NCBI GenBank assembly: GCA_015233785.1
Contig: JADFWT010000017.1
Coordinates: forward strand, 1 to 37,738
DNA from: Magnetococcales bacterium
GTDB taxonomy: Bacteria; Pseudomonadota; Magnetococcia; Magnetococcales; JADFWT01
Direction of reading: 5' to 3'
DNA length: 37,738 nt
This document shows, piece by piece, positions 9,114-18,534 of the stretch. The first letter of the stretch is position 1. Each line of letters begins with the position of its first letter. A program made the position numbers and the translations under genes. The notes beneath the pieces are model-generated. The model did no database searches. It had not been told where the DNA came from and was given only the letters and a program-made list of their open reading frames with translations.

Positions 9114-9287
9114 AATTTTAACAGTTCTATCACATTCCAAGCATGATCTATTATTCCAGAGGCCATGTCTGAAGAGACGCAGGCTCTACTGGGTATCACG
9201 CAGCGACTGACCTCTTCGGTGTTTGGGGCAAAAAAGGCCGCCAAGCTTCAAAATAATGGTTGACAGCGCCCTGGCGTCCGATGTAAG
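9114..9287. other. Spacer between the NAGGN cluster and the cold-shock gene
   Basis: No recognised gene and no clear terminator for the NAGGN genes. A 32-codon frame at 9165-9263 (starting MSEETQALLG) was seen; AGAGG lies only 2 nt from its ATG, so it is not called as a gene. Confidence 0.5.
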
Positions 9288-9316
9288 TTGACCACAGTTT
9301 CAGTTGGCTGTAGAAT
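9288..9316 (+). promoter_or_regulatory. Sigma70-like promoter of the cold-shock gene
   Basis: TTGACC at 9288-9293 and TAGAAT at 9311-9316 are separated by exactly 17 nt, a near-consensus sigma70 promoter. Transcription would start near 9323, giving a leader of about 158 nt before the cold-shock start codon. Long leaders of about this size are known for cspA-type genes, where they act as RNA thermosensors. The classical cold box was not found. Confidence 0.65.
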
Positions 9317-9480
9317 ACTTGAAAGTAGAAAAAAAGACACTCCGTGCGGTATCCTCTTTGGTCCTCGTTGTACTCACAGTAACCTGATGGTTCTCTGACA
9401 CATTCTGTTGATCCTTTGTGCGCGACGTTTCTTTTCTCTCAATATTACGCCAAATCCCATCTTTTTGAAGGAATGCAGAT

Positions 9481-9693
9481 ATGTCGGAACGTAAAACGGG
9501 TACGGTCAAATGGTTCAACGACTCCAAAGGTTTTGGATTTATTGAGCTGGATAACGGCGGCGGCGATGTGTTCGTCCACCATTCGGCCATCAACGCCAGC
9601 GGCTTTAAAACTCTTTCCGAAGGCCAGAAAGTGGAGCTCTCCGTAGTTGAGGGACAGAAAGGGCTGGCCAGCGAAAACGTGGTAGCTCTCTAA
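9481..9693 (+). CDS. CspA-family cold-shock protein
   Basis: A 70-residue single cold-shock domain. Both RNA-binding motifs are intact: KGFGFIE (RNP1) and VFVHHS (RNP2), preceded by GTVKWFND. Such proteins bind single-stranded RNA and DNA, melt secondary structure, and act as RNA chaperones or antiterminators at low temperature. The length is the family's usual size. AAGGA lies 8 nt before the ATG. It has its own promoter and terminator and looks monocistronic. Whether it is cold induced or constitutive cannot be told, although the long leader favours post-transcriptional control. Confidence 0.95.
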   Translation: MSERKTGTVKWFNDSKGFGFIELDNGGGDVFVHHSAINASGFKTLSEGQKVELSVVEGQKGLASENVVAL

Positions 9694-9719
9694 GCTTCCC
9701 GTCTAGCTCTTGATTCAGG

Positions 9720-9749
9720 AAAAAGCCGTCCTTCGGGGCGGCTTTTTTT
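9720..9749. terminator. Bidirectional rho-independent terminator
   Basis: A stem with one G-U pair (AAAAAGCCGTCC, loop TTCG, GGGCGGCTTTTT) is followed by a T run. The A run on the left lets it work in the other direction as well. It ends the cold-shock gene on the plus strand and lies just past the stop of the 1261-residue gene on the minus strand. Confidence 0.9.
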
Positions 9750-9784
9750 GTGGGGGGAGCGTTGGCATTGATAGGCGAGAATGG

Positions 9785-12700
9785 CTAACGTCTTTTAAGC
9801 TGGCGCACAGCGGCTACGATACGGGCGTCTTTACCTGACCGTTGTTTGTGTTGCTCGGTATAGGCGTTGAATTGGTCTGTGAACAGCTTCTTGCCGTTGC
9901 TGTTGAAGCCTGGCATGTCGATATGGGGTCGGTAGGGGTCATCCTCGTCACACGGGATGAGCAGGTCATCCAGTAGCAGCAAGCAAGCTCCCTTGAGGTC
10001 CCATCGATCTGCTGGTGTGGCTTCAGCATCCAACATCCAGCGAATTTTTGATTCAATTGTGTCGGCGTTACCCGCCTGAGGCTGTACACCCCAGCTTCGG
10101 TTGTATTTCTGCCAGAGATGCAGCCCGTAGACTAACACAAACTGAACCGACGCCTTGTAGGGATCGGACTCCTCTTTATCTTTGCAGTATGTTTCCAGCA
10201 CCTCCAGACACTGGGACAGGTCGGGGGGAGTTTCTTCGGAGCTGAAGAGGTTGAGGCCGATGGACCGAGCCTCCTCAACGTGAAAACGGTCGCCAGGTTC
10301 AGCTTTATTTTTACGTAGACGTTTTGCCACATCGGGCAGAAGATAATTAAAATAATCCGGCGACGCGATGGGATCGGCCCCATAATCCGGTACATGGACA
10401 CGGGTCTGGAACAGGGATTCGTCGTCATAGGCGTCTGCGATAGCACGAGCAGCGTTAGTAAAGTGCTCTAAGGTACGCGGCTTGGTCCATTTTGTGTAAC
10501 GACCGGAACGGTTGTTGATCCGCCATCTCAAAGTGGCATCTTTGTTATCCGTTCCGTCATCTTTGTCGTAGCGGATTTCTCCGGCGATGCGTGCCTCCCC
10601 TGCGCTCACCAGGGAAGGGTGTCCGAGCTTCTCAGAATCCTTCCCATCCATGCGCGGATTGCCCTTTTCGTCAAGCAAAGGCAGCTCCTTGCCCACTACC
10701 AGCCGCCCGTTGGCATCAATGGCCCAGATATAGATCTTAGAACGTTCTGGATCCAAGGGGCAGTGCTTGTCAAGAAGCTTTTTCATCTTCTTTTTATTGG
10801 CAGTCGTGGGATCTTGATGGTGGTAATAGGGGGTGCGGCAGTAGGGCACCTCTTCCAGCGGATTACCCTGTCTCACCCACTCCTCTTCCAGGGTGATAGG
10901 CGGCATATGGCGATGCAGCTCTTCATAGGGTTTAATATTGTGGGGTAGGGCACCAGCCCCGAATAGTGTATCGAGTCTCTCGCCCTTGGCGTCGCTCATC
11001 AGGTCGAGTTTTTCGATCTCAACCAGCTCTTTTTTTATCTCTTTATCGCGCGCTCTCAGTGTGGAGAGTTCATCCTTCTGCGCGTCATTTCGCTTGGCTG
11101 GTTTAATTTTGTTAAGCGTCTGTAGTCGTTTGCATGCCAAAGCCTGTTCGGTCAGAAGCATATGAAGTTCCAGCTTTTTTTTCGTCACAGCCTGACGAGC
11201 CCAAGCCAGGAAGATGTTGCTTCTTTTGGTTTGCGGGCTGCTCCGCTCCAGAAAGCCGTAGGGCAACAGGAAGGCATCCATATCTGCTTGGTCTTTCTGC
11301 CTTCCCCAGTAAGGGATCACATGCAACACCATGTTTTCGTCCCTGGCATCAGTAGCATCACAAATCACATCGAACATGGGCTGTGAGGGTTCATCCATGC
11401 GCAGAGCCCGGAGGCGCCACAGGAATAGGGGCCAGTTTTCAGTGAGGATATCGGCAGCGCGTTCATGGACAGGAGGATGTTGTTGCCACTCATTGCGCAT
11501 CTCTCCTTTAAGATCGCTGACCTTGTAGAGTCGAATATCCCAGAGATAGCGCATATTGGCGAAGGGCTGGCCTCCCTTTCCGGCATCATTCTGACCGGGC
11601 CAGAGGCTTTCCAGCAGTTCGGCACGCAAGTTCGGATGGCGTTGGACCAACTGGTTGGCGAATGAGTGCAGGGCATTTTCAAACTCCCCGGCGGACTCTT
11701 CGGCTTGATCGTAATCAACCCTCACCTTGTGGTGGAGTCCCAACAGGAGGTCTTGAGGCAGTCTTAGCCAGGTCATGCCTTTGGCGCGGGTTGCCATGGC
11801 TTCGGCAGTAGCGGCCTTGGCCACGGCTTCAGCGGCTTTGGTTTCGGCGACAAGCGCCTCTGTTGCGGCTCTTTCGGCGGCCTCTTGAGCGGTATGCGCT
11901 CTTTGGGAGGCTTTAGCTTCCAGTTCGGATTTTTTGTCGGCGTTTTTTAGGTCTTCCAGTGCCTCTGCGGCTTCCAGGGCTCTGGTGTTGGCCTCATCCT
12001 GTTCCAGAGAAGCTCTTACTGCTTTTTCAGCGGCAACTTGTGCTTCCTGCTTGGCCTCATTGGCGGCTTTTATTGCGGACTTTGCCTCTTCGGCGGTTGC
12101 AGCTTTGATATCTACACTGGCCTCAGTGATTACATCGTCATGGGCCAGGAAATAACGGAGTTCGCCGCTGTGGTCGAGGCGGTTTCCGAAAGGGTTGTTT
12201 GGGAGGCAGACGCCGAAGGTTACCACATCGTTTTTATCTGTTTTTTCAGCATCGACAGGTCCATATCCGCCATCTTTCTCTCGTTGCAGACCTTTGAGGC
12301 CGCATTTTACGAATCCGCCTCTGGTATCGTCATGGACCACTAGTTTGTCGATGCAGTCGGCCACGGAGGCGATTTTGTTGTTTGGTTCGCCATCCATATT
12401 GCCGATGATTTCCGGGCCTGGCGGTTGGATATTTTTACGGCTACCCATGTGATAGCCGACGATGGTGATGGCGTGGGAGTCTTTGTGGATAAATATGGGC
12501 TTTGGGTCATCTATCCACTGCTTTTGTTCATCTTTTGCTGAAGCCACCATTTGTGTCGTGGGGGCATAGGGCTGGTAGCATCCCTGGCTAAGGATGGGCG
12601 CGGTGATACCTTGTGAGACATAGGCATGGGTCAGACGTCGCAGGTTGATGAAAGAGAGTTCTTGGGACTGTCCCTGGGCGGCATCGAAGTTGAGCGATGC

Positions 12701-13570
12701 GATGTGTGAGTGCAGCCCCATAGCGCGGACGGCTCTGGCCATAGCCCCGATGGACATACCCTGATTGAGGGAGGTGAGTGGTCCTTCCGCGCCGGTCTGT
12801 GTGATGCTGCCCGGTGAGGGGAAGGCTGGATTGTTGCGATCCAGTTGTAGGGCATGGAACAGGACCCATAGGGCGCTGGCGGCGCAAACTGAGACGATGG
12901 AGTCTTGTTGGGTGGCGGCCAGTGATTCGGACAGGATTAGGTTCAGGCCGAAGAGTCCATGTTCGTAGTCACGCAGAAAGGGGACCACATGAGCGGAGTC
13001 AACGGTAGGGTTTGCCCACGGATAGCGGATCACCATACGGCACATGTGCAAAGCTTGCCGATCACGCACCACCAGCACGGCCATCAAGCGTTTTCCGAGT
13101 TCCCTGCTGAGGATATCCTTAGCGGCCTGCATGGCACCTTTTTGCTGTTCCAGTCCTCGGAGCATACGCACCAGGGCGCTACGCGGCAGTCGGCCATGGA
13201 ACAAGAAAATACGCCGACAGTATCGAGTGTAGGATCCAAAGGTGAACACTTCATGTTTTTGGTAATCGTGGAGTCGGTCTCTATCTACGTACTCATTTTC
13301 CACCAGCATGGTGATAGTCTGTTCGCTGAGTCCTTCCTCTTCGGCGCACATTCTTTCGAGGAGTTTTTTTAGGGTGTCATCGAAGTGTCGCAGCTGGCGA
13401 TCCTCGCCCACGGCATTGGGGGATGTTTTTGCCCACTCAGCGATCACCCGTGTCAGGTTATTGAAGGTGTAGGTGAGGATACTAAAGGTGGAGGGTTCGT
13501 TCATGGGCTGCACACGTCCATGTTGGTTAATAGGGATTGCCGACACACGACAAGCCAACGCATTGGGCAT
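9785..13570 (-). CDS. Large protein of unknown function with possible Cys-His-Asp protease-like triad
   Basis: A 1261-residue protein without signal peptide or clear membrane segments. Residues 1-215 are helical and unrecognised. Residues 222-420 resemble a papain/C39-like fold: Cys229 in QDSIVSVCAASALW, His366 in HKDSHAITIVGY, and Asp414 or 415 in VVHDDTRGGF. Residues 485-598 form an Ala/Glu/Lys-rich coiled coil. The remaining 660 residues hold a block with GHPSLVSAGEARIAGEI and INNRSGRY near 1015-1055, faintly like a beta-rich domain seen in other large proteins; that likeness is from memory and weak. Starts at 13570 (GAGGG abuts the ATG) and 13504 are both possible. No mobile genes or immunity-like partner adjoin it. 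An effector, toxin or stress protease are all possible; function is unknown. Confidence 0.8.
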   Translation of the reverse strand: MPNALACRVSAIPINQHGRVQPMNEPSTFSILTYTFNNLTRVIAEWAKTSPNAVGEDRQLRHFDDTLKKLLERMCAEEEGLSEQTITMLVENEYVDRDRLHDYQKHEVFTFGSYTRYCRRIFLFHGRLPRSALVRMLRGLEQQKGAMQAAKDILSRELGKRLMAVLVVRDRQALHMCRMVIRYPWANPTVDSAHVVPFLRDYEHGLFGLNLILSESLAATQQDSIVSVCAASALWVLFHALQLDRNNPAFPSPGSITQTGAEGPLTSLNQGMSIGAMARAVRAMGLHSHIASLNFDAAQGQSQELSFINLRRLTHAYVSQGITAPILSQGCYQPYAPTTQMVASAKDEQKQWIDDPKPIFIHKDSHAITIVGYHMGSRKNIQPPGPEIIGNMDGEPNNKIASVADCIDKLVVHDDTRGGFVKCGLKGLQREKDGGYGPVDAEKTDKNDVVTFGVCLPNNPFGNRLDHSGELRYFLAHDDVITEASVDIKAATAEEAKSAIKAANEAKQEAQVAAEKAVRASLEQDEANTRALEAAEALEDLKNADKKSELEAKASQRAHTAQEAAERAATEALVAETKAAEAVAKAATAEAMATRAKGMTWLRLPQDLLLGLHHKVRVDYDQAEESAGEFENALHSFANQLVQRHPNLRAELLESLWPGQNDAGKGGQPFANMRYLWDIRLYKVSDLKGEMRNEWQQHPPVHERAADILTENWPLFLWRLRALRMDEPSQPMFDVICDATDARDENMVLHVIPYWGRQKDQADMDAFLLPYGFLERSSPQTKRSNIFLAWARQAVTKKKLELHMLLTEQALACKRLQTLNKIKPAKRNDAQKDELSTLRARDKEIKKELVEIEKLDLMSDAKGERLDTLFGAGALPHNIKPYEELHRHMPPITLEEEWVRQGNPLEEVPYCRTPYYHHQDPTTANKKKMKKLLDKHCPLDPERSKIYIWAIDANGRLVVGKELPLLDEKGNPRMDGKDSEKLGHPSLVSAGEARIAGEIRYDKDDGTDNKDATLRWRINNRSGRYTKWTKPRTLEHFTNAARAIADAYDDESLFQTRVHVPDYGADPIASPDYFNYLLPDVAKRLRKNKAEPGDRFHVEEARSIGLNLFSSEETPPDLSQCLEVLETYCKDKEESDPYKASVQFVLVYGLHLWQKYNRSWGVQPQAGNADTIESKIRWMLDAEATPADRWDLKGACLLLLDDLLIPCDEDDPYRPHIDMPGFNSNGKKLFTDQFNAYTEQHKQRSGKDARIVAAVRQLKRR

Positions 13571-14277
13571 CCCTCGTCTATATATGAGTACCTGTCACAC
13601 ACGAGTTGGAGCCCAGCATCAAGATCCTGGCGCAATACCAAGGATATTGGGCCTGCCGTCTCTCACGATTCATCAATAGTGTTGTCAAAGTGGCCTTATG
13701 TGTCAACAAGGTAATCGTGCAATTTATCTAGTTTTTATGATCAATAACCGAAGTGCGTTCTTGCCAGCATACAAAGCGATGATCTGTGGCAGCGTATTCC
13801 AGATTTTATTAGTATAACAATTTAACACTGCGAATATTTTGTTAAAGTTTGCAGGCTTGCGGTCGATAAGTTATTTATAGCGGATACACAACAGCATGTT
13901 ATGTCATGACTTAATCAAAATTATAAACACTTCTCTTGGTTTTATTGAAAAAAATATCAAATGGCATGAAAATTGATGCCTTGACAAGTCATAACGTTCC
14001 GCGCACGCTCGTTGACAAGAGTACTAAGTTTGATTTCGACCGTCCCCAAGCCAGACGGTACATACCCTGCAAGGGGCCAAACGTGATGGTGGCGTGTGTA
14101 ATGCACGTCACCATCCATTGGCTTGATACGCAGGATGAGAGGGCGAGAAGGTATTTATAACGACCATCCTTTCGCGAACCTCAGTCTACTCTATAGCGTG
14201 CCTGTGTGCGGCCTTGGCGCTGTGGTGTTGACGTGGTTTTGACATTCCGAAATCAGGTTTATTGGAAGGACGTACTC
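13571..14277. other. Long AT-rich intergenic region with hairpin and repeats
   Basis: No convincing gene. Contents are an inverted repeat TTTAAC-N14-GTTAAA at 13821-13846, two copies of TTGACAAG at 13981-13988 and 14012-14019 (31 bp apart), and a long imperfect hairpin at 14076-14122. It probably holds the promoter of the 1261-residue gene (minus) and that of the small gene at 14278 (plus). Confidence 0.6.
14076..14122. other. Long imperfect hairpin
   Basis: The arms are GCCAA (14076-14080), GATGGTG (14085-14091) and CGTG (14093-14096), pairing in order with CACG (14104-14107), CACCATC (14109-14115) and TTGGC (14118-14122) around the 7-nt loop TGTAATG. A G-T pair joins the two inner arms. 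No T run follows on either side, so it is not an ordinary terminator. It may be a leader structure, a small RNA or a protein-binding site. Confidence 0.45.
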
Positions 14278-14475
14278 GTGAGAAAGACCTATAAGACCGA
14301 AGATCTGGCTCGGATGGCGTATGACGGTTACCGTCAGTCGCAGACTGCCCAGGCTCATAACGAGATGGAGCAGTTGTCCAGAAGGACAAAGGCTTGTCGT
14401 TCTGCAAAAACATCAGCTGAAATCAATGCTTTACCTCTTAGAAATGCAAGCAAACATACTTGGAGAGGCGAATAG
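14278..14475 (+). CDS. Small basic protein of unknown function (65 aa)
   Basis: A 65-residue frame starting at GTG 14278 with a strong ribosome site, GGAAGGA, 7 nt upstream. A longer in-frame start at 14206 lacks such a site. The product begins MRKTYKTEDLARMAYDGYRQ and is charged and rich in Lys, Arg and Ser, with no membrane helix. A terminator follows 28 bp after the stop. The combination of a good ribosome site, a terminator and an isolated position supports a real small gene. No family was recognised. Confidence 0.55.
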   Translation: MRKTYKTEDLARMAYDGYRQSQTAQAHNEMEQLSRRTKACRSAKTSAEINALPLRNASKHTWRGE

Positions 14476-14502
14476 TTCGAGCTCTCTCTGAGTAGAATTA
14501 AG

Positions 14503-14538
14503 AAAAAGGGTGTGGTCTAAGACGCGCCCTTTTTTTTC
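14503..14538. terminator. Bidirectional rho-independent terminator
   Basis: AAAAAGGGTGTGGTC and GACGCGCCCTTTTT pair, with G-T pairs and one bulged G, around a TAA loop and end in an eight-T run. The A run on the other side allows use in both directions: for the small gene on the plus strand and, after 70 bp, for the hybrid kinase on the minus strand. Confidence 0.75.
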
Positions 14539-14608
14539 CGATATGTGCTTCACCAACTTGGAGATTGTTGGGTCATCATCAACAGCAATATTTTTCTTAT
14601 TCATCACT

Positions 14609-17600
14609 TTATAGCTTCAAATTCAATTGATTGGCTAATGCCTTCGCCTCTTCTTTGGCTGCATCAAAATCGAACCCATCCACATTTCTCTGGATAGACG
14701 CCAAATCACTCACAGACACAAACTCAGAGATCTTCTTTAATACTGGCTCAACCACATCGGGATTTAACGCTTCCAATGCCGCCAATAGTTCTATGATCAG
14801 GCCTTGAACAATTTCGGCATCAAATGTTTTGGTGGGCTCACCATCCCCGACCTTGGGAAGACGGAGCTGTCCAATGGCCGCCCCTACCTCCTGCAAGGCT
14901 TGTTCAAGTTCCATCAACAGGGCATTGGCCCTCTCCAGCTTCCCCGACTTGATCTCGGCATCAATCTGCATCGCCAACACAGCCACCCGATCCATGGCTA
15001 AATTACCTGCCACCCCCTTTAGGGCATGAGCCACACGCCGAGCAGGCTCACCATCTTCTGGATGCTCCTTCAGCAGGCGTGACATCTTCTGCGCATCATT
15101 ACATCGATCTGTGGCAAAGGCTGTAAGAGCTTTGGCATAGATATCGGCCGCACGCCAAGTTTTTATGGCGCTCTCATAATCCACCACTCGGGCCACAGGG
15201 GAGAAGTCCAAACCATCCTGACTCTGAATGTCAATGGTATGATGGGTATTAGGCTTACCGCCCCCGTGAGGTACGGCCTCTTCCATTGTGGCAAAAAGCT
15301 GGTCGAAATTTATTGGTTTACCTTCGACACCATCCATACCCGACTCAAGACACTGTCTATGATCCTCTTGCATGACACTGGCAGTCAAAGCGACAATGGG
15401 CAGGTGTCTACCAGTCGAAACCTCCCGTTTTCGAATCTTCTTCGTAGCTTCCAAACCATCCAACTCCGGCATCATCACATCCATAAGGATCAGATCATAG
15501 GTGTGGGCCAGACTTTCCTCGACGGCTTCGCGTCCATTCTTAGCCCAAAAAACCGTATGCCCCTGTTCCTCCAGGCGTAGCTTGGCCAAAGTGGCATTCG
15601 CTTCAATATCCTCTGCCAGGATCACTCTGAATAGGCGCGGAGAGATGTACTCCTCTGCTACATTGTCCCCCATCTCAAAGAGGCATCCCTCACTCTCCGT
15701 AGCCACAGGCATATACACAGTAAAATGAAAGGTTGATCCCTCTCCAGGTGTGCTCTCCACCCAGATCTCTCCACCCATCATCTCCACGAGCTGTTTAGAA
15801 ATGGTGGTGCCTAGTCCTGTGCCGCCAAAACGGCGTGTCGTAGATTCATCGGCCTGGGAGAATGATTCGAATACCTTGGATGCTTGACGCTCCGTCATGC
15901 CAATACCGCTATCGATAATGGAAAAATGGAGCCTCTCTGTGCGCTCTCCAGGTTGCACTGAAATGGTAATATTTCCCTGCTCGGTAAATTTGATGGCATT
16001 GCCCACCAAATTGAGTATGACCTGCCGAAGTCGAGTTGGATCACCCACATAGCGTTTTGAAAGTTTGGTATCATAGAGCATTTTCAGCGTCAGCCCTTTC
16101 TCCGACACCTGATGCTCTACTGTCCGCAGAGCTTCCTTAACGGCATTGGGCAGATGAAAGCAAGTCGCTTCCAGTTCAAACTTGCCGCTTTCCAACTTGG
16201 AGACATCCAAAATATCGTTGATAATCCCCAACAGCGCCTTGGCTGAACTGAGGATAGTCCCCACATGCTGTGCGGTTTTCGGTGCGAGGGAAGGGTCCTT
16301 GATCACCACCTCGGAGAAACCGATAACGGCATTCATTGGGGTGCGGATCTCATGACTCATGTTGGCCAGAAAAGCGGCCTTGGCCTGAGCTGCTGACTCA
16401 GCAGCCTCCTTGGCTTGACGAAGCTCTCTCTCATGCCGCTTTTGAAGCGTAATGTCGGAGAGAAAGCCTACGAAAAAATCGCCGCCATTTTTCAGCGTTG
16501 CATGCCCTACCGCAAGGTGCGCGGGAAAGGTGCTGCCATCTTTCCTCCGGGCCGTGATCTCCCGACCTTTTCCGATAATTGTAGCCTTCCCCGTTTTCAG
16601 GAAAGCAGCAAGAAAACCATCATGCTGCGCTGCAATATCTGACGCCATCAGCATGGATACATTTTTTCCGATAACCTCCTCTTTATTCCAGCCGAAAAGC
16701 TTCTCGGCCGAGGGGTTGAAAATATGAATAATCCCTCTGGCATTGATAGTGATGATGCTGTTAACCGCTGTTTGAACAATTGCCGTTACTTCAGCCGTAG
16801 CAATTCCCACCAGCTCTTCCAGATGGTTACGATGCTCACGAATCTCCTTCTCAGCGGCTATTCGCTCCGAAATATCAGAGATCATGCCTACGAAGCGGGT
16901 CGATGAGCCGACCCTCATAATGCCAATGGCCAGATGGATTGGAAAGCGGCTGCCGTCCTTGCGTTGAGCCTCGACCTCACGCCCTGCATCCGTGATTTTC
17001 TTCTCTCCGGATTCAAGAAAATGGGCGAGAAATCCATCGTGGCGGGAGGCCGTCTCTATAGGCATGAGCATCTTGACATTCTGTCCCAACACCTCGGAAG
17101 GCGCATAACCGAAGAGCTTTTCAGCCATACGATTGAAACTTATAATGTTGCCATTCGCCTCAATGGTGATGATTCCATTGGGTGAGGTAGAAATCAGCGC
17201 ATCGTTGGCCGTCAATTCCAACTCCAACTTTTGAATCATGGGACGGACAAGGTTTAAAAAGCGCCGGGCTCCCAATGCAATCAGAACTATTGCTAAAACA
17301 ACAGCGATCAAGCCTGCCTGCACAATAGGCTGCCAAATTGTTTCTGAATTGATTTTTGTGACAAGGCCAAAACGTTGCCCTCCAATATCAACGGGGACAT
17401 AAGCCGCCAATACGGAGACGCCTCGGTAGTCTTGCCCACTCACTGTTCCCATGTCACCCGCCAGAGCTTTTTTCATAGGAAGCGCGACGGGGCCTGCCAT
17501 AGGAAGGGAGTACTCTGGCGCAGTGAGTTCATATCGACTTTGTTCATGGCGGCGACCCGCAAAATCCTTACCGAATGCCGTATAAATAAAAAAGAGTTGG

Positions 17601-17914
17601 TCATCGCGCTGTTCACCAAGCACAAACTCACTTCGTCCCTGATCATGGAGGAGCGAAAACGCTTCTGTTACTTGGACCAAGGTGGCTGCAATACTCCCGC
17701 CAGCATAATCATATTGGCTGTGTTTGCTGTCAAAACGGGCCACAGCCTCAATCATCTCTTTCTGGGCGATAACCTGCTCCAATAGACGCTGCTTCTGTCC
17801 CTCAAATGATGACCAGACGATTTGAAGCAGTGTATATAGAAGTACAATGGTCACAATGAGGGCCATGGTCCAGACAAGTTTTCTTCCACTAAGAATTTTG
17901 GAGGTAAGATGCAT
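14609..17914 (-). CDS. Hybrid sensor histidine kinase (two PAS, HisKA, HATPase, REC, Hpt)
   Basis: An 1101-residue inner-membrane signalling protein. Membrane segments at about 15-35 and 199-217 enclose a periplasmic sensor region. Two FixL-like PAS domains follow (about 235-350 and 375-490), each with xxxFNxxAEKLFG(Y/W). The phospho-acceptor is His521 in NMSHEIRTPMN. The ATPase domain has NLVGNAIKFTEQG, DSGIGM and FGGTGLGTTIS; the family more often has GLGLTIS. A receiver domain follows with Asp812 in LILMDVMMPELDG, and then an Hpt domain with His963 in AHALKGVAGN. The full phosphorelay is therefore in one chain, and output must go to a separate response regulator, which is not in this window. 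No haem ligand was identified in the PAS domains. It appears monocistronic. Confidence 0.93.
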   Translation of the reverse strand: MHLTSKILSGRKLVWTMALIVTIVLLYTLLQIVWSSFEGQKQRLLEQVIAQKEMIEAVARFDSKHSQYDYAGGSIAATLVQVTEAFSLLHDQGRSEFVLGEQRDDQLFFIYTAFGKDFAGRRHEQSRYELTAPEYSLPMAGPVALPMKKALAGDMGTVSGQDYRGVSVLAAYVPVDIGGQRFGLVTKINSETIWQPIVQAGLIAVVLAIVLIALGARRFLNLVRPMIQKLELELTANDALISTSPNGIITIEANGNIISFNRMAEKLFGYAPSEVLGQNVKMLMPIETASRHDGFLAHFLESGEKKITDAGREVEAQRKDGSRFPIHLAIGIMRVGSSTRFVGMISDISERIAAEKEIREHRNHLEELVGIATAEVTAIVQTAVNSIITINARGIIHIFNPSAEKLFGWNKEEVIGKNVSMLMASDIAAQHDGFLAAFLKTGKATIIGKGREITARRKDGSTFPAHLAVGHATLKNGGDFFVGFLSDITLQKRHERELRQAKEAAESAAQAKAAFLANMSHEIRTPMNAVIGFSEVVIKDPSLAPKTAQHVGTILSSAKALLGIINDILDVSKLESGKFELEATCFHLPNAVKEALRTVEHQVSEKGLTLKMLYDTKLSKRYVGDPTRLRQVILNLVGNAIKFTEQGNITISVQPGERTERLHFSIIDSGIGMTERQASKVFESFSQADESTTRRFGGTGLGTTISKQLVEMMGGEIWVESTPGEGSTFHFTVYMPVATESEGCLFEMGDNVAEEYISPRLFRVILAEDIEANATLAKLRLEEQGHTVFWAKNGREAVEESLAHTYDLILMDVMMPELDGLEATKKIRKREVSTGRHLPIVALTASVMQEDHRQCLESGMDGVEGKPINFDQLFATMEEAVPHGGGKPNTHHTIDIQSQDGLDFSPVARVVDYESAIKTWRAADIYAKALTAFATDRCNDAQKMSRLLKEHPEDGEPARRVAHALKGVAGNLAMDRVAVLAMQIDAEIKSGKLERANALLMELEQALQEVGAAIGQLRLPKVGDGEPTKTFDAEIVQGLIIELLAALEALNPDVVEPVLKKISEFVSVSDLASIQRNVDGFDFDAAKEEAKALANQLNLKL

Positions 17915-18318
17915 GGGCCTAACCTTGCTATTCGTGATCGATCATTCTGATGATGGGCATGTCCATCTGTCCAAGACAATAACACTTTTAATTTACCAGG
18001 ATATTGATTGAAAGGGAGGTGACAAACGTGCTGTTCTCGCTTGAGACATATGCCTCTTGCTACAAAAGGAAGGCCTCAAGTTGGACCATTTGTATTGCAT
18101 TTCCTGACAAGTTAAGGCGACTATACTCCCGACCAATTGACGCCTGTAGTGGCTAAGTTAAGGGACAACAACAGCCCGCCAATATACGGAAACTAAACCA
18201 ATAGCAGTGGACCACATGGTTTGACATCAAGGACAAAGAAGATTGATTATTAATCGGCTTTAACCACCTTGACGGCAATAGGTCACGCTTTTTCCGTATG
18301 AGGATAACCATCAAAATT

Positions 18319-18341
18319 TGAAAAAATCCGCGCCAGCGCGG
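18319..18341 (-). terminator. Orphan minus-strand terminator
   Basis: Read on the minus strand, CCGCGC-TG-GCGCGG is followed by ATTTTTTC, a typical rho-independent terminator. No minus-strand gene lies just upstream of it (to the right), where the caspase gene runs the other way. It suggests a short minus-strand transcript from about 18350-18500, perhaps a small RNA; a 21-codon frame beginning MFSILTDLAAG lies there. Confidence 0.55.
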
Positions 18342-18475
18342 GTGCGAAACCCTGTACCACAGCACCCTGGGAGGGAGGAGGGAATATACTTAAAAGAGAG
18401 ATGTCCAGACGTAGGGTTGGATTCCTGCGGCAAGATCGGTCAAGATAGAGAACATAAAACAATATATTTGCGCCG

Positions 18476-18507
18476 ATCTGTAGGGTCTCCAAACAGGCCC
18501 TACAGAT
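18476..18507 (+). promoter_or_regulatory. Perfect 10-bp hairpin upstream of first caspase gene
   Basis: ATCTGTAGGG and CCCTACAGAT are perfect inverted copies around a 12-nt spacer. The structure ends 27 nt before the GTG start, and no T run follows, so it is probably a leader RNA structure or an operator. A similar hairpin precedes the second caspase gene. Confidence 0.6.
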
Positions 18508-18534
18508 GGATAATCAATTTAAGGATGGATCATC

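Larger units (their letters stand above)
17915..18534. other. 620-bp intergenic region upstream of the caspase genes
   Basis: No supported gene. Contents are a direct repeat AAGTTAAGG at 18109-18117 and 18155-18163, a minus-strand terminator at 18319-18341, and a perfect 10-bp hairpin at 18476-18507 just before the first caspase gene. It should hold promoters for the hybrid kinase (minus) and the caspase pair (plus), but no near-consensus pair was found. Confidence 0.55.

Noticed and set aside
9165-9263. 32-codon frame starting MSEETQALLG
   Set aside because: The ribosome site is only 2 nt from the ATG and nothing else supports it.
9785-13570. Large gene as a known anti-phage system
   Set aside because: No ATPase, nuclease or sensor domain motif is visible and no defence genes adjoin it.
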